Assembly (NCBI GenBank): GCA_017441505.1
Contig: JAFRXL010000022.1
Span: forward strand, 1-64,000
DNA from: Ruminococcus sp.
GTDB taxonomy: Bacteria > Bacillota > Clostridia > Oscillospirales > Ruminococcaceae
DNA length: 64,000 nt
Direction: 5' to 3'
Shown: in pieces, positions 51,555 through 62,175 of the stretch
Layout: every line of letters starts with the position of its first letter
Position numbering within the stretch: position 1 is the stretch's first letter
Translations under genes and position numbers: made by a program
The notes under the pieces: model-generated
What the model was told of the DNA's origin: nothing
What the model saw: only the letters and a program-made list of their open reading frames with translations
Databases searched by the model: none

Positions 51555-52913
51555 ATGCCATCATATATTTCAGGTGCCAATATTACAGATTTATGCAGGG
51601 AACTGGCAGAAAATTCCGTTGTCGATCCCACATTGTACGATAAATATCATATAAAAAGAGGTCTCAGAAACAGTGACGGTACAGGCGTAAAAGCCGGTAT
51701 AACCAAAATATGTAACGTTCATGGCTACGTTATCAACGAAGGTGAGGTAGAGCCTATCCCCGGACAGCTGATATACAGAGGCTACAGCATCAATGATCTC
51801 GTTGAAAATGTTGAAAAGGAAGACCGCTATGGCTACGAAGAAACTGCGTTTCTTCTGCTTTTCGGTCATCTCCCTACAGAAGATGAGCTTAAAACCTTTA
51901 CTACTTACATATCATTGAAGAGAGACCTCCCTAACGGTTTCGTCGAGGACATGATACTCAAAGCTCCTTCAAAGAACATAATGAACAAGCTCGCACGTTC
52001 TGTACTCGCACTTTATTCCTACGATGATGAATGTGAGTCAAAAGGACTTGAAAATGAGATGCGTACAGCTATAAGTCTTACCGCAAAACTTCCGGTCATA
52101 ATGGCTAACGCTTATCAGGTAAAAAGACGTGTATTCGATAACGCAAGCATGATAATGCATCCTATAAATTACGAGGAGAATACCGCTCAGTGTATCCTTT
52201 CTCTGCTCCGTCCGGACAGACAGTACACAAAGGACGAAGCTCAGATGCTCGACCGTCTGCTCATGCTTCAGGCTGAACACGGCGGCGGAAATAACTCCAC
52301 ATTTACCTGCCGTGTCCTCACATCTTCCGGTACAGACCCATACTCAGCATATTCATCTGCGATATGCTCATTAAAGGGACCTCGTCACGGCGGTGCAAAT
52401 CATCAGGTAATAAATATGCTCGATAACTTCAAGGCTAACATAAAGCACTGGGAAAATGAGGGCGAGGTTGCCGACTATATGCGTCGTGTGATAAAGAAGG
52501 AAGCTAACGACGGCTCCGGACTTATCTACGGTATGGGTCATGCAGTATATACTATCTCAGACCCTCGTGCAGTTATCCTGAAAAAGAAGGCTTTCGAGCT
52601 CGCTAAGGGCAAGGAGATAGAAGCTGAATTCAGACTTCTCGATACCGTTGAGAGACTTACTCCGGAGATATTCAAGGAAGTCAAGGGAAGCACAAAGACT
52701 ATGTGTGCTAACGTTGATATGTACTCCGGACTTGTATACCGTATGCTCGGTATACCGGATGAACTCTTCACACCGCTCTTTGCTGTTGCACGTATGGCAG
52801 GCTGGGCTGCTCACCGTATGGAAGAGATACTTACAAGCAACAGAATAATCCGTCCTGCTTATAAGGCTATTGCAAAGGAAAAGGACTACGTTAAACTCAG
52901 CGACAGAAAGTAA
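51555..52913 (+). CDS. gltA: Citrate synthase
   Basis: A 452-residue enzyme joining acetyl-CoA and oxaloacetate. The catalytic histidines lie in AEHGGGNNSTF and KGPRHGGANHQ, and an Asp lies after the GMGHAVY block. It is longer at the N-terminus than the ~370-residue bacterial type II forms, a pattern seen in Clostridia. Start at 51555 rather than 51546, since AGGAG lies ten bases upstream. The gene is alone behind a consensus promoter. Confidence 0.95.
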   Translation: MPSYISGANITDLCRELAENSVVDPTLYDKYHIKRGLRNSDGTGVKAGITKICNVHGYVINEGEVEPIPGQLIYRGYSINDLVENVEKEDRYGYEETAFLLLFGHLPTEDELKTFTTYISLKRDLPNGFVEDMILKAPSKNIMNKLARSVLALYSYDDECESKGLENEMRTAISLTAKLPVIMANAYQVKRRVFDNASMIMHPINYEENTAQCILSLLRPDRQYTKDEAQMLDRLLMLQAEHGGGNNSTFTCRVLTSSGTDPYSAYSSAICSLKGPRHGGANHQVINMLDNFKANIKHWENEGEVADYMRRVIKKEANDGSGLIYGMGHAVYTISDPRAVILKKKAFELAKGKEIEAEFRLLDTVERLTPEIFKEVKGSTKTMCANVDMYSGLVYRMLGIPDELFTPLFAVARMAGWAAHRMEEILTSNRIIRPAYKAIAKEKDYVKLSDRK

Positions 52914-52947
52914 TTTCTGATAACGATATTTCTGAACAGGAGGAACG

Positions 52948-54267
52948 ATGCGTTTAAAATATCTATGCCTTTCAGCGGCAGTTACGACTTTTTCACTCAG
53001 CAGCTGTTCCTTCGGTTCTAATATAGACAATCTTATGACTCCGCCGAAGCTGAGTGTCGAACAGGAACAGATATATAAGGCTCTTACAGAAGGAAATAAT
53101 ACCTCTATCAGCCTTAAATACCCTAAATCCGGAAAGTACCTCTCGGCTTTCATCATCGAGGACCTCGACGGTGACGGCGGCAGCGAAGCTATTGTATTCT
53201 ACGAACATAACGGTATCGTTGCCGAGGAAAATTCTCTGCGTCTGAATATCCTCGATCAGGAGAACGGAAAATGGCGTTCTATCGGTGAGACCTCTGTTGC
53301 CGGTACAGAGATCGAAAAGGTCATGATCTCTAAACTTGGAGCAAATAACAGAGTTAACATTATAATAGGAAGCAGTCTCATAAACCGCTCTGAGAAAAAT
53401 GTCACTGTCTATACCTACGACAGCGAAGAGGGTACTATCGACTCCGATTTCTCTCAGGCTTACGCTTTCATAGATGTCACAGACCTCGACAGCGATAACG
53501 AAAATGAATTTCTCCTGCTCACCGGTGCATCTAACAGTGCTCCGGCGACCGCCTCGGTATATGAGCTCGATGAAAACGGCAGGTATATATGCTTCCCTAT
53601 CGAACTAAGCGGAAGCTTCACTGAATTCAACAGCCTTACCTACGGCAATATCGGCGGCGGCAGAAACGGTCTGTGCATAGACGAGCTTTCAGGTACGGGT
53701 GCTATACAGACCGATATGATATATATGAACGATTCTCAGCTTTACAAGGTGTTCAATACTCCGGACGAAGCTGCGGCTACACTGCGTCCGGCAGGCTACA
53801 GCTCGGCTGATATTGATAACGACGGTACTATAGAGATACCGGTCCAGACCATAGCTCCGGGATACGATAACGTGCCGGAAAGCGAACAGATGAGCATAAC
53901 TCAGTGGAAGGTGCTCAACAAGGATAACCGCCTCGTACAGAAATATTCGTCCTATTACAGCGTATCTAACGGATATACTTTCATTTTTCCAGAAAGGTGG
54001 CATAATAATGTCACCGTAAGGCGAGATGCTGTAAACGACGAGATAGTGTTCTGTGAGTACTCCGACGGAGAGGTAGGAGAAGAGCTTATGCGAATATTCT
54101 GTGCGGATGACGCTCCGTCCCGTGAGGACAGACTCTTCAACGGTTATATGCTAATGGGAACTAAAGGCGGCACCTCCTACCTTGCCTATATCCCTCAGCA
54201 TAATAAAAATGACGTGCCTCTTGCTCCGACTGCCGGTGAAGCCGCCGTCGGATTCAAGCTTATATAA
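52948..54267 (+). CDS. Lipoprotein with FG-GAP-like Asp repeats
   Basis: A 439-residue lipoprotein (lipobox LSSC, Cys20). Repeated Asp-rich loops, DLDGDGGSEA, DLDSDNENE and DIDNDGTIE, resemble the calcium-binding FG-GAP/VCBS or EF-hand type. This suggests a beta-propeller-like fold outside the cell. It stands directly before a two-component system with the same strand, so it may sense the same stimulus, which is inference. Start behind AGGAGG. Confidence 0.75.
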   Translation: MRLKYLCLSAAVTTFSLSSCSFGSNIDNLMTPPKLSVEQEQIYKALTEGNNTSISLKYPKSGKYLSAFIIEDLDGDGGSEAIVFYEHNGIVAEENSLRLNILDQENGKWRSIGETSVAGTEIEKVMISKLGANNRVNIIIGSSLINRSEKNVTVYTYDSEEGTIDSDFSQAYAFIDVTDLDSDNENEFLLLTGASNSAPATASVYELDENGRYICFPIELSGSFTEFNSLTYGNIGGGRNGLCIDELSGTGAIQTDMIYMNDSQLYKVFNTPDEAAATLRPAGYSSADIDNDGTIEIPVQTIAPGYDNVPESEQMSITQWKVLNKDNRLVQKYSSYYSVSNGYTFIFPERWHNNVTVRRDAVNDEIVFCEYSDGEVGEELMRIFCADDAPSREDRLFNGYMLMGTKGGTSYLAYIPQHNKNDVPLAPTAGEAAVGFKLI

Positions 54268-54298
54268 ATTTACCTGACCTGAAAAGGAGTGAATGATA

Positions 54299-55000
54299 AT
54301 GAAACGTATACTTATATGCGAGGACGAAGCTACTATCCGTGAATTCGTAGTAATAAACCTCAAAAGAGCCGGCTATGATGTAGTCGATGTAGACTGCGGC
54401 GAGGCTGCCCTCAAAACCTTTGAGGACGAACACGGTAACTTCGACATCGTGCTTCTCGATATAATGATGCCGGGTATCGACGGATTCACGGTATGCAAAA
54501 AAATAAGAGAAAAAAGCTCTACTATCGGAATAATAATGCTCACAGCAAGAACTCAGGAAATGGACAAGGTCAGCGGACTTATGATAGGTGCTGATGACTA
54601 CATCACAAAGCCTTTCTCACCGTCAGAGCTAACAGCCCGTGTCGACGCTATTTACCGCAGAGTCTGCATGAGCTTCATAAAGAACGAAAAGCAGTCCGTT
54701 ATAGAATCCGGACCTTTCGTGCTCAACCTGAAAAGCCGTACCGTTACCAAAAACGGCACTCCTATCGAACTTACTCAGGTTGAATATCAGATACTCGAAT
54801 TCTTCATGAACAACAAAAATACCGCCCTCGACAGAGCAAGTATACTCAATCATATATGGGGCGAAAGCTACTACGGCGACGATAAGATAGTCGACGTTAA
54901 TATCCGAAGGATAAGAATGAAAATTGAAGAAGAGCCTTCAAGCCCTAAATATATCATCACGATATGGGGCTATGGCTATAAATGGAATGACGCTCAGTAA
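54299..55000 (+). CDS. OmpR-type response regulator
   Basis: A 233-residue protein with a receiver domain (Asp54 in VLLDIMMPG, acidic pocket CEDE, Lys in ITKPFSP) and a C-terminal winged helix with the IVDVNIRRIRMKIE recognition region. ATG at 54299 has the best spacing to AAGGAG; 54293 is closer. It overlaps the kinase gene by one base. Target genes are unknown. Confidence 0.94.
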   Translation: MKRILICEDEATIREFVVINLKRAGYDVVDVDCGEAALKTFEDEHGNFDIVLLDIMMPGIDGFTVCKKIREKSSTIGIIMLTARTQEMDKVSGLMIGADDYITKPFSPSELTARVDAIYRRVCMSFIKNEKQSVIESGPFVLNLKSRTVTKNGTPIELTQVEYQILEFFMNNKNTALDRASILNHIWGESYYGDDKIVDVNIRRIRMKIEEEPSSPKYIITIWGYGYKWNDAQ

Positions 55001-56409
55001 TGGCTAAAAAAAGTATAACCAAACGCTGGATAGTGAACAATCTCGGCGTTATCATACTCGCACTCATCGTCATAGAAATGGCGATAATCTATGCGATACA
55101 GACCTATTTCTACAGCTCAGCCAAACAGTACCTTTTCTCTAAGATAAATGCGGTAACAAGCGTGCTTAGTCTCCATTCGCAGGATAATTCAACGAATTTT
55201 TCCGCAGAAATGAGAAATATGCTTGAGACCTTCAACGAAAAGGATAAGATCGAGCTTATGGCTATCAACTCAAAGGGAAGAGTTGTACTTACTTCCTCCG
55301 GATTCTCTCCGGATTCCGATATGCCTATGCCAGATTATGAAGAGGCTATGGCTGAGGGAGAAGGCTCGTATATAGGCAAACTCGACGGCAGCAGCGAAAA
55401 AATACTCGCTGTTTCTGTCCCTATCTCGACCCTCAACAGCGAATACAGCTCTGTAAGAATGGTAATATCGCTGAAAGAGATAGACGATACAATAAAGACA
55501 TATACTCTTATTGTAACGCTCATCTCAGTTGTGATAATAGTCATCATCATCTCTACCGGACTTTATTTCGCAGGCTCTATCGTAAAACCTATACGGCAGA
55601 TAAGCGGTATCGCCCGAAAATTCGCTATGGGTGACTTCTCTGTCCGCATAAAGAACAACAGCAACGATGAGATAGGCGACCTCTGTACCGCTATAAACCA
55701 TATGGCGGACGAGCTTTCCAATGCGGAAGCTATGAAAAATGAATTCATCTCCTCTGTTTCCCACGAGCTGCGAACACCTCTGACCGCTATAAAAGGCTGG
55801 GCAGAAACGCTCATGGTGGACGGCGGCGAAGACCCTGATACCATGAAAAAAGGTGTCGGAGTTATTGTTAACGAGACAGAACGTCTTTCTCAAATGGTAG
55901 AAGAGCTTCTCGACTTCTCACGTATGCAGAGCGGTCATTTCACTCTTCAGGAAGCTAATATGGACATCCTCGCTGAGCTTGGCGACGCTGTGCTCATATA
56001 CAGCGATAAGGCTAAGCGTGAGGAAAAAAGTATCATATACCACGAACCGGAAATGCTGCCTTTCGTTTACGGCGACAAGAACCGTATACGTCAGGTCTTC
56101 ATAAATGTCATAGACAATGCTATAAAATACTCGTCAGCCGGTGATACCATAACCATAGATGCTTATGAAAAGGACGACAAGATAATCGTATCTGTTGCAG
56201 ATACGGGATGCGGCATCAAGGAATCAGACCTCGCTAAAGTTAAAACTAAATTCTATAAAGCAAACCACACCCGCCGTGGTTCAGGTATCGGACTTGCTGT
56301 GGCGGATGAGATAATCGCAATGCACGGCGGAAATATGGACATCGCCAGTGAAGGTGAGGGCAAGGGTACTACCGTGACCATAACCCTTCCGGCTAAAAAA
56401 GATAATTGA
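55000..56409 (+). CDS. Sensor histidine kinase
   Basis: A 469-residue membrane kinase: helix 1 at about 10-35, an outside domain, helix 2 at about 168-190, HAMP, then SVSHELRTPLTAIKG with the phospho-acceptor His255, and a HATPase domain with N, G1 and G2 boxes (VFINVIDNAIKYS, DTGCGIK, GSGIGLAVA). It phosphorylates the response regulator encoded just upstream. The signal is unknown; the outside domain is about 130 residues. Confidence 0.95.
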   Translation: MAKKSITKRWIVNNLGVIILALIVIEMAIIYAIQTYFYSSAKQYLFSKINAVTSVLSLHSQDNSTNFSAEMRNMLETFNEKDKIELMAINSKGRVVLTSSGFSPDSDMPMPDYEEAMAEGEGSYIGKLDGSSEKILAVSVPISTLNSEYSSVRMVISLKEIDDTIKTYTLIVTLISVVIIVIIISTGLYFAGSIVKPIRQISGIARKFAMGDFSVRIKNNSNDEIGDLCTAINHMADELSNAEAMKNEFISSVSHELRTPLTAIKGWAETLMVDGGEDPDTMKKGVGVIVNETERLSQMVEELLDFSRMQSGHFTLQEANMDILAELGDAVLIYSDKAKREEKSIIYHEPEMLPFVYGDKNRIRQVFINVIDNAIKYSSAGDTITIDAYEKDDKIIVSVADTGCGIKESDLAKVKTKFYKANHTRRGSGIGLAVADEIIAMHGGNMDIASEGEGKGTTVTITLPAKKDN

Positions 56410-56460
56410 AAAGCCGTGCAGTACAGTACATAATAAACACAAGCGAAATCAGGAGAAACT

Positions 56461-57498
56461 ATGAGCAAAAACAATAACGATCCACAGTGCTGTGAAAAAT
56501 TCAAATCAAAGATCGGCGGACAGGCTCTTATAGAAGGTATAATGATGCTTGGTCCTAACACCGGAGCTATGGCTTGCCGAATGCCGGACGGCTCTATCGA
56601 CCTCGAAACATGGGAGGAAAACAACGGAAAGAATGCTCCGTGGTATAAAAAGACTCCGCTGATAAGAGGATGCACAAACTTTGTAACATCCCTTGCTAAA
56701 GGCTATAAGTACATGATGAAATCAGCTGACAAACAGCTGGCTGCCGAGCTTAAAGCTCAGGAAGAAGAGGAAAAGAAAAAGCAGTCCGAAAATGCTGAGG
56801 ACGCTTCTGAGGAAAATGCCGCAGAAGAAAAATCCAAAGCTCCGGAAAAAGCCGATAAAAAAGACGAAAAAGAGGGCTCCGGATACGATATATTCATGTA
56901 TATAGGTATCGTTGTGGGAGTTGTCCTCGCTATAGGACTTTTCGTGTTCCTGCCGAAATGGATAGTCGGATTTATTCCGGGAATCAAGGAAAAAAGGATA
57001 CTCCGCTCTGTAGTTGAGGGAGTTGTGAAAATTGCGATATTTGTAGGATATATGGCTCTTGTAAGTCTGGCAAAGGACATAAAGCGTCAGTATATGTATC
57101 ACGGTGCAGAGCACAAGACTATCGCCTGCCACGAAGCTGAACTTCCGCTGACTGTGGAAAATGTCCGCAAACAGACAAGATTCCACAAAAGATGCGGTAC
57201 AAGCTTCATATTCATAGTACTCCTTGTGAGCATATTCGTTATGTGCTTCGTACCATTCACTGTTACATGGCAGAGAATAGTCGCATCACTCATCCTCCTT
57301 CCGCTTGTCGTAGGCATTTCCTATGAATGCATCCGCCTTGCCGGAAATAAGGACAATCTCTTTACAAGAATTCTTTCTGCACCCGGTCTTGCTATGCAGA
57401 GGATAACCACTAAAGAACCGGATGACAGTATGATAGAAATTGCTATCGCAGCCCTTACTCCATGTATCCCTAAGGATAAGGAGGAGGACAAGTGGTAA
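56461..57498 (+). CDS. DUF1385 / YqhQ-like membrane protein
   Basis: A 345-residue protein with GGQALIEGIMM at the start and HGAEHKTIACHE later, the DUF1385 signatures. Three or four membrane segments follow residue 145. An acidic Glu/Lys-rich insertion lies at about 98-140. YqhQ in Bacillus is a membrane protein of the same family; the exact role is unknown. It overlaps prmC by seven bases. Confidence 0.93.
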   Translation: MSKNNNDPQCCEKFKSKIGGQALIEGIMMLGPNTGAMACRMPDGSIDLETWEENNGKNAPWYKKTPLIRGCTNFVTSLAKGYKYMMKSADKQLAAELKAQEEEEKKKQSENAEDASEENAAEEKSKAPEKADKKDEKEGSGYDIFMYIGIVVGVVLAIGLFVFLPKWIVGFIPGIKEKRILRSVVEGVVKIAIFVGYMALVSLAKDIKRQYMYHGAEHKTIACHEAELPLTVENVRKQTRFHKRCGTSFIFIVLLVSIFVMCFVPFTVTWQRIVASLILLPLVVGISYECIRLAGNKDNLFTRILSAPGLAMQRITTKEPDDSMIEIAIAALTPCIPKDKEEDKW

Positions 57499-58385
57499 AC
57501 CGAAGTCAGCTTTTTTCTGAATGCCGTACCGCTCTTGAAAACAGCGGTATAGATACGGCTCATTTTGATACTCTATGTATCTTTCAGGATATGCTGGCAG
57601 ATAAAAATCCGCTTTTCAAGCCGCAGGAAGCAGTTCCGGATGATGCCGAAAAACGCATCCGTGAGCTTATAAAAAAACGCAGCGAAGGCTATCCGCTGCA
57701 ATATCTGCTCGGAGAATGGGAGTTCTACGGATACCCCATAAAAGTCGGTGAGGGAGTGCTGATACCACGCCCCGATACCGAAACTCTCGTAGATCAGGTA
57801 CTGGAGATCTGCCGCAAAAACGGTATGACCTCGCCTAAAATCGCCGACCTGTGCAGCGGAAGCGGATGTATCGCTATCGCATTGAAAAAGCAGCTCCCCT
57901 CTGCTGAGGTGTACTCCGTAGAGCTTTCGGATAAGGCTCTTGGCTACCTCAGAGAGAACATAAAGCTGAACAATGCGGATATAACCGTGATAGAGGGAGA
58001 TGTGCTGAAAAAAGAGACACAGAAGCAGCTCTCCCGCCTCGACATAATCGTGAGCAATCCGCCTTACCTGACCGGTGAGGAAATGCGTGAGCTTCAGACA
58101 GAAGTCTCACATGAACCCGGTCTTGCACTTTACGGCGGAAACGACGGTCTTGGCTTTTACCGTGCTATCACAGAGTTATGGAGAAGATCGCTTAAACTTG
58201 GCGGATATATCGCCTATGAATTTGGTGAAGACCAGCATGATGCAGTTAAAAAGATACTTACTGCAAATTCATTTGATAATATACAGTTCTGCCGTGACGG
58301 CGGAGGGATAATACGAACAGCAGCAGCACAGAAAATAGCAGACGGTATCCCGAGATTTATCGATACCTCGATGCAGTGCAGCTGA
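57492..58385 (+). CDS. prmC: Release factor glutamine methyltransferase PrmC
   Basis: A 297-residue enzyme methylating the GGQ Gln of RF1/RF2. The N-terminal helical domain is followed by IADLCSGSGCIAIAL (SAM site) and VSNPPYL (catalytic NPPY at about residue 188). The GTG start at 57492 follows GAGGAGG and overlaps the upstream stop. prfA is not next to it, as it often is. Confidence 0.95.
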   Translation: MVNRSQLFSECRTALENSGIDTAHFDTLCIFQDMLADKNPLFKPQEAVPDDAEKRIRELIKKRSEGYPLQYLLGEWEFYGYPIKVGEGVLIPRPDTETLVDQVLEICRKNGMTSPKIADLCSGSGCIAIALKKQLPSAEVYSVELSDKALGYLRENIKLNNADITVIEGDVLKKETQKQLSRLDIIVSNPPYLTGEEMRELQTEVSHEPGLALYGGNDGLGFYRAITELWRRSLKLGGYIAYEFGEDQHDAVKKILTANSFDNIQFCRDGGGIIRTAAAQKIADGIPRFIDTSMQCS

Positions 58386-58404
58386 CCATATGGAGGGATA
58401 GTTA

Positions 58405-59592
58405 ATGGCAAAAAAAGAACTTGCTAAAAAAGCTACCGTGGTACGTGTTACCACTAAAGAGGATAAAAAGTCTGCTTTGGACGGTGCTCTGAAACAGATT
58501 GAGAAAAAATACGGTGCAGGAGCTGTAATGCGTCTTGGTCAGACAAAGGCTCTCAACGTTGATGCTATACCTACAGGCTCTATGACACTTGATATGGCTC
58601 TGGGTATAGGCGGTGTTCCGAGAGGACGTATCGTTGAGATATACGGACCTGAAAGCTCCGGTAAGACCACAGTTGCTCTTTCAATAATAGCTCAGGCACA
58701 GAAAATGGACGGCGAAGTCGCTTTTATAGACGTTGAGCACGCTCTTGACCCTGTATATGCCAAAGCTCTTGGAGTAAACATCGACAACCTCCTCGTTTCT
58801 CAGCCGGACAGCGGTGAACAGGCTCTCGAAATTGCTGAGGCACTTATCCGCTCCGGTGCTATCGACGTAATAGTACTCGACTCAATTGCCGCTATGACTA
58901 CCCGTGCTGAAATAGACGGCGAAATGGGCGACCTTCACGTAGGTCAGCTTGCAAGACTTATGTCACAGGCTATGAGAAAGCTCACATCAGCTATCTCAAA
59001 GTCCAACTGCGTAGCTATTTTCATAAATCAGGTACGTGAGAAGATAGGCGTTATGTACGGCAACCCTGAGACTACTCCGGGCGGAAGAGCTTTGAAATTC
59101 TATGCATCTGTCCGTATCGAGGTAAGAAAGGGCGAGGTAATAAAATCCGGCAACGAGATAATCGGTGCTGATACAAAGTGTAAGGTCGTAAAGAACAAGG
59201 TAGCTCCGCCATTCAAGGAGTGCCATTTCGACATGATGTACGGTCAGGGAATCTCCAGAACAGGCGAAGTCCTCGACCTTGCCGTAGAACTCGACATAAT
59301 CAAGAAGGGTGGCTCGTGGTTCAGCTATAAGGACCAGAAACTCGGTCAGGGACGTGATAACGTCAAGGAGCTTCTCAAAAATGACGAGGCTCTCATGAAG
59401 GAGATAGAGGAGCAGATACTCGCTCGCAAGGACGAGATACTCAATGCTCCGCCTAAGAAGGACAAAAAGGCTAAGGATGCCGCTGAAGATAATACTTCCG
59501 GTGAAGAGACCGCTGAAAAGCCTGCATCATCTGACGACATCCTTGCTGATATAGACGAGGATTTTGAGGAGTTTACTCCTGCTGAAGAATAA
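58405..59592 (+). CDS. recA: Recombinase RecA
   Basis: The 395-residue strand-exchange protein has Walker [10 protein letters not shown] (81-89), an intact core with the [19 protein letters not shown] and [14 protein letters not shown] loops, and a long Ala/Asp/Glu-rich tail (about 335-395). It overlaps recX by one base. A LexA box is not obvious upstream. Confidence 0.98.
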   Translation: MAKKELAKKATVVRVTTKEDKKSALDGALKQIEKKYGAGAVMRLGQTKALNVDAIPTGSMTLDMALGIGGVPRGRIVEIYGPESSGKTTVALSIIAQAQKMDGEVAFIDVEHALDPVYAKALGVNIDNLLVSQPDSGEQALEIAEALIRSGAIDVIVLDSIAAMTTRAEIDGEMGDLHVGQLARLMSQAMRKLTSAISKSNCVAIFINQVREKIGVMYGNPETTPGGRALKFYASVRIEVRKGEVIKSGNEIIGADTKCKVVKNKVAPPFKECHFDMMYGQGISRTGEVLDLAVELDIIKKGGSWFSYKDQKLGQGRDNVKELLKNDEALMKEIEEQILARKDEILNAPPKKDKKAKDAAEDNTSGEETAEKPASSDDILADIDEDFEEFTPAEE

Positions 59593-60218
59593 TGGAGATA
59601 ACTTCTCTTACCAGATACAAAGGCTCTACATTTGAGGTCGAGCTGGACTATCAGCGAAAAATATATCTTCATGCCGATATTATCCACGACCATTCACTGC
59701 GTCAGGGCACTCAGCTTGAACGTGATGAACTTAAAAAGATAATATACGCTTCTAACTTCCGGCGAGCTTATCAGAGGGCTCTGTATCTGCTCGACTACAG
59801 AGATCACTCAAGAAAAGAGATGTACGATAAGCTCATAGGTACCTATAAGAGCGAGGCACTTTGCTCTGCTGTGCTTGATAAGCTGGAAGAGAACCGCTTT
59901 ATCGATGACGAAAGATATGCCGAGAATATGGCGAGAAAGCTTGTCGTTTCAAAGAGATTCGGCAGACGCAGAGCTCTCCGTGAGCTTGTACAGAAAGGTA
60001 TCGGACGCTTTACCGCCGAGGACGCTTTAGCTGAGTATGACGATACTTTCTCTGAAAATCTAAGTGAAATGCTCGAAACAAAGTATTCACGCTATCTCGG
60101 TGACCCTACTGACAGAAAATCAATAGAAAAAGTAAAAAGCTCACTTGTACGGTACGGCTACAGCTTTGATGAAATAAACCGTGCCGTAAAGGGATATTTT
60201 GAAAATATGGAAAGATGA
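59592..60218 (+). CDS. recX: RecA regulator RecX
   Basis: A 208-residue helical repeat protein with the RecX pattern ALYLLDYRDHSRKEM, LEENRFIDDERYAE and LVRYGYSFDEI. RecX binds and limits RecA filaments. Starts on the last base of the recA stop, so the two are coupled; standard recA-recX order. Confidence 0.93.
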   Translation: MEITSLTRYKGSTFEVELDYQRKIYLHADIIHDHSLRQGTQLERDELKKIIYASNFRRAYQRALYLLDYRDHSRKEMYDKLIGTYKSEALCSAVLDKLEENRFIDDERYAENMARKLVVSKRFGRRRALRELVQKGIGRFTAEDALAEYDDTFSENLSEMLETKYSRYLGDPTDRKSIEKVKSSLVRYGYSFDEINRAVKGYFENMER

Positions 60219-60232
60219 TGGAGGAACAACAA

Positions 60233-61561
60233 ATGCCTATAAAGGTTGGAATGGTTTCACTTGGCTGCTCTAAGAATCTTGTGGATTCCGAGAGAATGCT
60301 CTTCAAACTCAAAAGCAGAGGGTATCAGCTGGTAACAGAGCCCGGACTTGCTGATGTTGCAGTAGTCAATACCTGCGGCTTTATAAAGTCGGCTAAAGAA
60401 GAAGCCATAGAAACTATACTTGAACTTGGAAAGCTGAAAGAAGACGGTACTCTCAAAAAAATCATTATCACCGGCTGCCTTGTTGAAAGATACAAGGAAG
60501 AAACTGCCGAGCTTTTTCCGGAGGCTGATGCCGTTATCGGAATAGGCAATAACAAGGACATTATCGACGTTCTCGACCATGTCCTTGCAGGCGAAAAATA
60601 TATAAACTTCGCCCCTAAGCTCGACGCTGAGCTTACCGGCGAGAGAATAATATCAACTCTGCCTTTCTTTACCTATCTTAAAGTAGCGGAGGGATGCAGT
60701 AACTGCTGCACCTACTGTGCTATACCTATGATAAGAGGTAAATTCCGCAGCGTTCCTATGGATGATGTGGTAAAGGAAGCTGAATTCCTTGCAGAGCACG
60801 GTGTTACCGAGCTTGTTGTCATAGCTCAGGATACCTCCCGATACGGTGAGGATATTTACGGCACTTCAAAGCTCCCTGAGCTTCTCAGAAGGCTCTGCAA
60901 AATAGACGGTCTTAAATGGATAAGAACTCTCTACTGCTACCCTGAGCGTATCACTGACGAGCTCCTTGATACTATCGCTTCTGAGGAAAAACTGGTCAAG
61001 TACCTTGAGATCCCTATCCAGCACTGCGACGGCGATATACTCCGGAGGATGAACCGCTGGGGTGACGAAGAACAGCTCGAAGCTCTGTTCAGCCATATCC
61101 GTGAGAAGATACCGGGAGTAGTCCTGCGTACTACCCTTATAACCGGCTTCCCGGGCGAAACTGAGGAGCAGTTCAATAAGCTCGCAGAATTCGTACAGCG
61201 TGTCCGCTTCGACAGGCTCGGCTGCTTTGCTTACTCCCGTGAGGAGGGCACTAAATCTTATGATTTTCCCGACCAGATAGACGAGGAGACTGCTGCTCAC
61301 AGAGCTGATATAATAATGGAACAGCAGATGCTCATAAGTGCTGAAAATAACGAAAAGCTCCTCGGCAAAGAGTTTGAAGCCGTTGTTGAGGGCTTTGATA
61401 AATTCGGAGAGTGCTGGTTCGGAAGAACTGTTCTCGATGCTCCGGATATTGACGGAAAAGTATTCTTCACATCATCTGAACCGCTTGAAATAGGCAGCTA
61501 TGTAAAGATCCGCATAAGCGATACACTTGATTATGATCTGATAGGAGAGGTGATAGAATAA
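60233..61561 (+). CDS. rimO: Ribosomal protein S12 methylthiotransferase RimO
   Basis: A 442-residue radical SAM enzyme that adds a methylthio group to an Asp of S12. Has the N-terminal UPF0004 domain (VSLGCSKNLVDSE, VNTCGFI, TGCLVERY), CSNCCTYC as the SAM cluster motif, and a C-terminal TRAM domain. ATG 60233 lies after GGAGG; the ATGs at 60215 and 60218 overlap the recX stop and are less likely. Overlaps pgsA by one base. Confidence 0.96.
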   Translation: MPIKVGMVSLGCSKNLVDSERMLFKLKSRGYQLVTEPGLADVAVVNTCGFIKSAKEEAIETILELGKLKEDGTLKKIIITGCLVERYKEETAELFPEADAVIGIGNNKDIIDVLDHVLAGEKYINFAPKLDAELTGERIISTLPFFTYLKVAEGCSNCCTYCAIPMIRGKFRSVPMDDVVKEAEFLAEHGVTELVVIAQDTSRYGEDIYGTSKLPELLRRLCKIDGLKWIRTLYCYPERITDELLDTIASEEKLVKYLEIPIQHCDGDILRRMNRWGDEEQLEALFSHIREKIPGVVLRTTLITGFPGETEEQFNKLAEFVQRVRFDRLGCFAYSREEGTKSYDFPDQIDEETAAHRADIIMEQQMLISAENNEKLLGKEFEAVVEGFDKFGECWFGRTVLDAPDIDGKVFFTSSEPLEIGSYVKIRISDTLDYDLIGEVIE

Positions 61562-62145
61562 TGAATCTTCCAAATAAACTTACATTATTAAGAGTGCTTC
61601 TGATACCATTCTTCCTGCTGTTTATGTATATCGGCATCCCGTTCCATTACGGACTTGCTCTGATACTCTTTGCAGCAGCATCTATAACCGATGCACTCGA
61701 CGGAAAAATCGCAAGAAAACACAATCTTGTAACCAATTTCGGCAAATTCCTCGACCCTCTTGCTGATAAGGTGCTGGTAATCTCTGCTCTTACAGTCTTT
61801 GTTGAAAATAAGGACGTTAGTATGAGTGCTATACCGCTGATTATCATAATCGCAAGAGAATTCATGGTATCCGGTCTGAGACTTCTTGCTGCTGACAGCG
61901 GAATAGTCGTTGCAGCCGGTATCTGGGGAAAGCTGAAAACCGCATTCACTATGGTGACTATAGTTGGCATACTCCTCTGGCTCAGTATTTACCACGACTT
62001 TGATCTCGGTATCTCTTGCTCAGTAAAGGACGCTGTAGAAAATATCATCGTACCTGTTCTTATATGGATCTCAACAGCTCTGACTATCATATCAGGTGCT
62101 GTATACCTCAAAGGATATTGGCATCTCATTGATTCAGATAAGTAA
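61561..62145 (+). CDS. pgsA: Phosphatidylglycerophosphate synthase PgsA
   Basis: A 194-residue membrane enzyme making phosphatidylglycerophosphate from CDP-diacylglycerol and glycerol-3-phosphate. The CDP-alcohol phosphotransferase motif D-G-x2-A-R-x8-G-x3-D-x3-D is complete (about 43-67). About five membrane helices. The rimO-pgsA link recurs in Clostridia. Confidence 0.95.
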   Translation: MNLPNKLTLLRVLLIPFFLLFMYIGIPFHYGLALILFAAASITDALDGKIARKHNLVTNFGKFLDPLADKVLVISALTVFVENKDVSMSAIPLIIIIAREFMVSGLRLLAADSGIVVAAGIWGKLKTAFTMVTIVGILLWLSIYHDFDLGISCSVKDAVENIIVPVLIWISTALTIISGAVYLKGYWHLIDSDK

Positions 62146-62175
62146 GGATTCCCCGACCTTTGAAGGAGGTTAAAA

